Part shown: piece after piece, positions 1 to 2,669 of the stretch
Layout of the letters: each line of letters starts with the position of its first letter
Numbering within the stretch: position 1 is the stretch's first letter
Assembly (NCBI GenBank): GCA_019348265.1
Contig: JAHWJV010000274.1
Coordinates: forward strand, 1 to 5,146
Direction of reading: 5' to 3'
From: Gemmatimonadota bacterium
Lineage (GTDB): Bacteria > Gemmatimonadota > Gemmatimonadetes > Longimicrobiales > Longimicrobiaceae
DNA: 5,146 nt
The notes under the pieces: generated by a model
Seen by the model: the letters and a program-made list of their open reading frames with translations, nothing else
Told to the model about the DNA's origin: nothing
Database searches by the model: none
Position numbers and translations under genes: made by a program

Positions 1-1026
1 GAGCCAGAACGCGCTGTAGCCGTAGCCGAGCCAGGGCTGATCGGCGATCACGTCGAAGATCGCCATCCACATCGGCGTTCGACCGGTAAGCGTCGGATCT
101 TTACCGATCGTGGTCAGCACCGCCTCCGAGTTGGCGAGGAGAACCATCCCCACCGCGCCGCCGAGCAGCGCGCAGCCGATCAGCACGGGCAAGGCGAGCG
201 TGTACTTCCAGCGTAGCGTCCGCAGTAGCGGAAGGAGCACCAGCATCATCACCAGAACGCCAGCGGCGGTCTTCGAGGTGGATAGCAGGATCAACCCGAT
301 CGAGAGCGCCGCGCCGGATGTCGCGAGCATCCGGCCGCGGGTGAGAGTTGGCCGGAGCAGGAGAAAGGCGATCGTGCTGAGCACCATGATCTGCGCCAGG
401 TTGTTCTTGTGCGGATAGATCCCCTGCCAGGCTCCGGCGTGGACACCGTGGTCAATGCCGTACGACGGCAGACCGACCGCGAACAGCACGCTGAGCACGC
501 CGGCCAAGCCGAGCGCTGACGCGAGCAGCTTGAGAAGCGTGCGGGTATCGTAGCGGGCCGCGATATAGACGCCGAACGCCGTACTCCCCAGAAAAGCGAA
601 GCTACGGCGTAGCGTCAGGTCCGGCGCCGCGGACCAGATTACGGAGAGAAGGGCGAGTCCCACCAGTGCCAGTGTCGCCTTGTGCCGCGAGATCGCGGCT
701 GCAGCGGCGCGCCAGTGAACGCCCACCAGGAGGAGACTTATCGCGTCGATCGAGGCAAAGACGCTCCGCAGAACGATATTCCCCTCCTCCGGACCGAGGT
801 CCGCGCCCCTTTGCTCCAGGAGCAGCGGCAGCAACGCTCCCGAAAAGAGGAAGATGCCGGCGACGGCAAAGGCCGCCTCCGCTCTGCGGAAGAGTGCGGC
901 CGCCGCGCGCTCCACCGCGACCTGCCGGGGATGCCGCGGTCTCGCGCCTGCCCACGACGACGGGCGGCTCGATCTCCCCCGCATCCGGTTGTCCAACTCA
1001 CCTCCCGTCGGTGACGCGATACTCAT
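1..1026 (-). CDS. O-antigen ligase / Wzy-type polysaccharide polymerase-like protein, 3' end outside window
   Basis: The frame is open from ATG 1026 to the left edge, giving 342 residues and no stop. The protein has a basic, Arg/Ser/Pro-rich N-terminus (about 1-48) and then hydrophobic segments near 51-70, 88-104, 117-130, 144-157, 164-185, 210-225, 234-250, 255-269 and 276-298. Family marks are SVIWSAAPDLTLRRS (128-142), YPHKNNLAQIM (204-214), STSKTAAG (249-256) and the start of the large periplasmic loop, LTGRTPMW (313-320) followed by QPWLGYGYSAFW (330-341). HKN and LTGRT...GYG are typical of the Wzy_C/O-antigen ligase family, including ExoQ-like exopolysaccharide proteins. Such proteins polymerise or transfer lipid-linked glycans on the outer face of the inner membrane. 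About 60-120 C-terminal residues are probably missing. The start is uncertain: ATG 1026 has no good ribosome site. A GGAGGTGAG at 1005-997 lies inside the frame, 4 nt from TTG 996 if spacing is counted from GGAGG, and ATG 984 and GTG 915 are also possible. Ligase and polymerase cannot be told apart from this part. Confidence 0.92.
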   Translation of the reverse strand, partial: MSIASPTGGELDNRMRGRSSRPSSWAGARPRHPRQVAVERAAAALFRRAEAAFAVAGIFLFSGALLPLLLEQRGADLGPEEGNIVLRSVFASIDAISLLLVGVHWRAAAAAISRHKATLALVGLALLSVIWSAAPDLTLRRSFAFLGSTAFGVYIAARYDTRTLLKLLASALGLAGVLSVLFAVGLPSYGIDHGVHAGAWQGIYPHKNNLAQIMVLSTIAFLLLRPTLTRGRMLATSGAALSIGLILLSTSKTAAGVLVMMLVLLPLLRTLRWKYTLALPVLIGCALLGGAVGMVLLANSEAVLTTIGKDPTLTGRTPMWMAIFDVIADQPWLGYGYSAFWL

Positions 1027-1322
1027 AGTAGCGAGGCCCGGTGACCCGGTGAGATTTCCCCCGCCGAAGTGGCATATACCACATCGATCGGAGCACCGTG
1101 TGACTGCCCTGGGACAAAGGCAGACGCATCGACGACCCGCTCGACCGACTGCATCGCCTGCTGGGCGGAATCGACGGGCTGGCGCGCCATCTGCGGGTTC
1201 ACCCAGTAGACGGAGATGCTCACCGTCCCAACGGCCGCGACCGGGTGGGACAGTCCTGCTGCCCTGAACGGCAGGATGACCTTGACAGAAAGCAGCACAT
1301 GAACAGCAACTTCGCCATGCAA
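1023..1322 (-). CDS. doubtful small hypothetical ORF upstream of the ligase
   Basis: This is a 99-codon open frame starting at TTG 1322, with an upstream in-frame TGA at 1337-1335. I do not recognise the product. Two points favour it. Its TGA overlaps the ATG of the ligase as ATGA, a layout typical of translational coupling. The stretch from about 1287 to 1130 also has strongly G/C-ending codons, like the real genes here. It could make one hydrophobic segment (about residues 5-38) followed by a polar tail. Against it, no Shine-Dalgarno sequence precedes TTG 1322 or the internal GTG/ATG codons, codon bias fades at both ends, no conserved motif is visible, and 100-codon open frames are common by chance in GC-rich DNA. 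It may be a chance ORF or a remnant of an older gene. Confidence 0.22.
   Translation of the reverse strand: MHGEVAVHVLLSVKVILPFRAAGLSHPVAAVGTVSISVYWVNPQMARQPVDSAQQAMQSVERVVDASAFVPGQSHGAPIDVVYATSAGEISPGHRASLL
1037..1052. repeat. 8-bp tandem direct repeat, two copies of CCCGGTGA
   Basis: CCCGGTGA occurs twice with no gap (1037-1044 and 1045-1052). The repeat ends 11 nt upstream of the ligase ATG at 1026, so in the minus-strand transcript it lies where a ribosome binding site would be expected, yet it is not purine-rich. It could be an operator half-site pair, a replication-slippage product, or chance. No function is claimed. Confidence 0.6.
1069..1082. promoter_or_regulatory. 14-bp near-palindrome, possible operator overlapping a weak -10 for the ligase gene
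   Basis: GTGGCATATACCAC pairs with itself at six of seven positions; only C1073/A1078 fail. On the minus strand its centre reads TATATG (1078-1073), a 4/6 match to the sigma-70 -10 box, about 47 nt upstream of ATG 1026. I see no good -35 box at 16-18 nt. The combination suggests a regulator site over a weak promoter, but this is inference from one short palindrome. Confidence 0.25.
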
Positions 1323-1398
1323 TGCGCCGGGAAATCAGCATGGGCGCTACAATCCGCTTCTTCCGATGATCCCGCGGGCCCAGCGCGCCTGCTCCGAA

Positions 1399-1420
1399 CC
1401 CCCGCCCCGCGCCCGGCCCC
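1399..1420 (-). promoter_or_regulatory. G-quadruplex motif (G-rich on minus strand) upstream of the GT4 start
   Basis: The plus strand has four C runs of 5, 4, 3 and 4 bases, separated by 1, 3 and 2 bases. Read on the minus strand this is GGGG-cc-GGG-cgc-GGGG-c-GGGGG, which meets the usual rule of four runs of three or more G with loops of 1-7. The short loops favour a stable fold. It lies 25-46 bp upstream of the GT4 start codon, on the template strand of that gene. The motif is plain in the sequence; folding and any regulatory effect are inferred, and such motifs also arise by chance in GC-rich DNA. Confidence 0.5.
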
Positions 1421-1436
1421 TCGCTGCGCTCCGAGG
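1419..1436 (+). promoter_or_regulatory. ribosome binding site of the GT4 gene, within a small hairpin
   Basis: GAGG at 1433-1436 lies 8 nt before GTG 1445 and is the best ribosome binding site for that start. It also forms the 3' arm of a 5-bp stem, CCTCG (1419-1423) with CGAGG (1432-1436), around an 8-nt loop. If it folds in the mRNA, the Shine-Dalgarno would be paired. The stem is short, so any effect on translation is speculative. Confidence 0.45.
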
Positions 1437-1444
1437 CCCCTCCC

Positions 1445-2662
1445 GTGAAAGTTCTCTTCCTCACCCCGTTTTCGCCGGTCCCTGCCGATTTCGGTGGAGC
1501 CCTCCGGGTCTTCCACATCCTGAGGCAGCTCGCGCGTCGCCACGAGGTCACCGTGTTGGGGTACGGAGAACCCCAGCACGCGGCACAGCTCCGCCGGGAG
1601 ATTCCGGAAGTACACAACGTACGGTTTCTGTCCCACCCCTGGCTCGCCCGTAATCGGCGAGTTGGACAGCTGCTCTCGACGTTCTCTCGTCACAGCTTCT
1701 TCCAGCTCTCGGTCGTGGCGTCGGGCATGCAGCGGGCCATCGACGACGCCCTCGAACGCGAGCCGTTCGACGTGGTCCACACCGAGTTCTCGCACATGGG
1801 CCCATTCGAGCTGAAGACGCGCGCGCTGCGCGTGCTCGACGCGCACAATGTCGAGTACGACAACTTCCGTCGCATGTGGGAGACGACGAAGGCACCCCTC
1901 CGGAAAGGCCACTATCTCCTCGAGTACCTGAAGATGCGCCACGACGAGCTCGCGCTGTCCCGGTCGCAGGACGCGCTGCTGGCGACGTCGGAGCGTGACG
2001 CCGAGATCTTCGGGCGTGACGTTCCGGGCGTCCCGCGGCACGTCATTCCGAACGGGGTGGACACCGCCTACTTCACTCCTTCGGCGGACGAGGCAGAGGA
2101 GGAGCCGCACAGCCTCGTCTTCACCGGCATGATGGCCTACGTGCCGAACTACGACGGCATCGGCTGGTTCCTCGACGAGGTCCTCCCGCTCATCGAGTCG
2201 CGAGTGCCGGGGGTGAAGCTCTACGTCGTCGGCAAGAACCCTCCCGAGTCGATCACCTCGCGCGCCACGGAGAGGGTGGTCGTCACCGGTACTGTGCCCG
2301 ACGTGCGGCCTTTCGTGCACCGCTCGAGCGTTTACATCGTACCGCTCCGGATGGGCGGCGGCACCCGGCTGAAGATCGCCGAGGCGCTCTCGATGCGAAA
2401 GCCCATCGTGACCACCCGCATCGGCTGCGAAGGCATCGACCTCGTCGATGGCGAGTCCGCGCTCCTCGCCGACTCCGCCCCTGCCTTCGCGAATGCCGTC
2501 GTCCGGCTCCTGGGCGACGCCGCGCTCCGCACACGCCTCGCCGGGGCCGGTGAGGCCCTCGCGAAGAGCCACTACGAGTGGTCGGTCATCGGCGACCGGC
2601 TCGAAGAGGTCTACCGCTCGCTCGCCCGGACGAGTGGCGAGCGACATCAGAGGGCGCGGTGA
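1445..2662 (+). CDS. family 4-type glycosyltransferase (GT-B fold), polysaccharide biosynthesis
   Basis: This complete 405-residue protein has the usual length for GT4 enzymes, which transfer a sugar from a nucleotide-sugar donor to a lipid-linked or growing glycan at the cytoplasmic face of the membrane. The N-terminal acceptor domain (about 1-195) starts MKVLFLTPFSPVPADFGGA, with the glycine-rich loop after the first strand, and contains LDAHNVEYDNFRRMWE (131-146). The C-terminal donor domain (about 200-395) has IPNGVD (201-206), VFTGMMAYVPNYDGIGWF (225-242), YVVGKNPP (260-267), VVTGTVPDVRPF (279-290), then GGGTRLKIAEALSMRKPIV (304-322) and GCEGIDL (327-333). In the classical EX7E motif the second Glu is E313 and the first position is Gly305; many GGGTRLK-type members lack the first Glu. 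There is no signal peptide or clear membrane span. GTG 1445 is chosen because the protein then begins at the first beta strand and GAGG lies 8 nt upstream. Donor and acceptor sugars cannot be read from the sequence. Confidence 0.95.
   Translation: MKVLFLTPFSPVPADFGGALRVFHILRQLARRHEVTVLGYGEPQHAAQLRREIPEVHNVRFLSHPWLARNRRVGQLLSTFSRHSFFQLSVVASGMQRAIDDALEREPFDVVHTEFSHMGPFELKTRALRVLDAHNVEYDNFRRMWETTKAPLRKGHYLLEYLKMRHDELALSRSQDALLATSERDAEIFGRDVPGVPRHVIPNGVDTAYFTPSADEAEEEPHSLVFTGMMAYVPNYDGIGWFLDEVLPLIESRVPGVKLYVVGKNPPESITSRATERVVVTGTVPDVRPFVHRSSVYIVPLRMGGGTRLKIAEALSMRKPIVTTRIGCEGIDLVDGESALLADSAPAFANAVVRLLGDAALRTRLAGAGEALAKSHYEWSVIGDRLEEVYRSLARTSGERHQRAR
2619..2643 (-). terminator. GC-rich hairpin just downstream of the flippase-GT2 stop codon
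   Basis: CGCTCGCC (2619-2626) pairs perfectly with GGCGAGCG (2636-2643) around a 9-nt loop. In the minus-strand transcript it begins 26 nt after the stop of the flippase-GT2 gene, inside the 3' end of the opposing GT4 gene. No U-tract follows, so it is not a canonical intrinsic terminator. It could act as an mRNA 3'-end barrier or simply reflect GC-rich coding sequence. Confidence 0.25.
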
Positions 2663-2669
2663 ATCCCGG

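Larger units (their letters stand above)
1027..1444. other. divergent intergenic region between the ligase and the GT4 gene
   Basis: These 418 bp separate two genes transcribed away from each other, so promoters for both should lie here. Apart from the doubtful minus ORF, I see no convincing gene. The ligase frame stays open upstream to ATG 1341, but that extension is Cys/Arg-rich and looks non-coding. Visible structure includes an 8-bp tandem repeat, a 14-bp near-palindrome, a small stem (CTGCC 1259-1263 with GGCAG 1270-1274), an isolated TTGACA (1282-1287, plus) and an isolated TACAAT (1348-1353, plus). The right end (1381-1444) is a C-rich tract containing a G-quadruplex motif. No complete sigma-70 promoter with paired boxes at proper spacing is evident. 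Confidence 0.6.

Noticed and set aside
666..1267. Plus-strand frames over the 5' part of the ligase gene and the intergenic region
   Set aside because: They are Arg/Pro/Ala-rich without start signals. The minus-strand ligase frame has conserved motifs and membrane segments.
1259..1274. Stem CTGCC/GGCAG with a 6-nt loop in the intergenic region
   Set aside because: Five base pairs with no U-tract, repeat context or relation to a gene end is too weak to call a terminator or RNA element.
1282..1287. Perfect TTGACA on the plus strand as a -35 box for the GT4 gene
   Set aside because: No -10-like hexamer lies 16-18 nt downstream; the bases there match TATAAT at only about two positions.
1027..1341. 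In-frame upstream extension of the ligase to ATG 1341
   Set aside because: The frame is open, but the extra 105 residues are Cys- and Arg-rich and resemble off-frame translation, and no ribosome site precedes that ATG.
1348..1353. TACAAT on the plus strand as a -10 box for the GT4 gene
   Set aside because: It matches 5 of 6, but the -35 position is GC-rich with no match and there is no extended -10 TGn. It remains possible only as an activator-dependent promoter.
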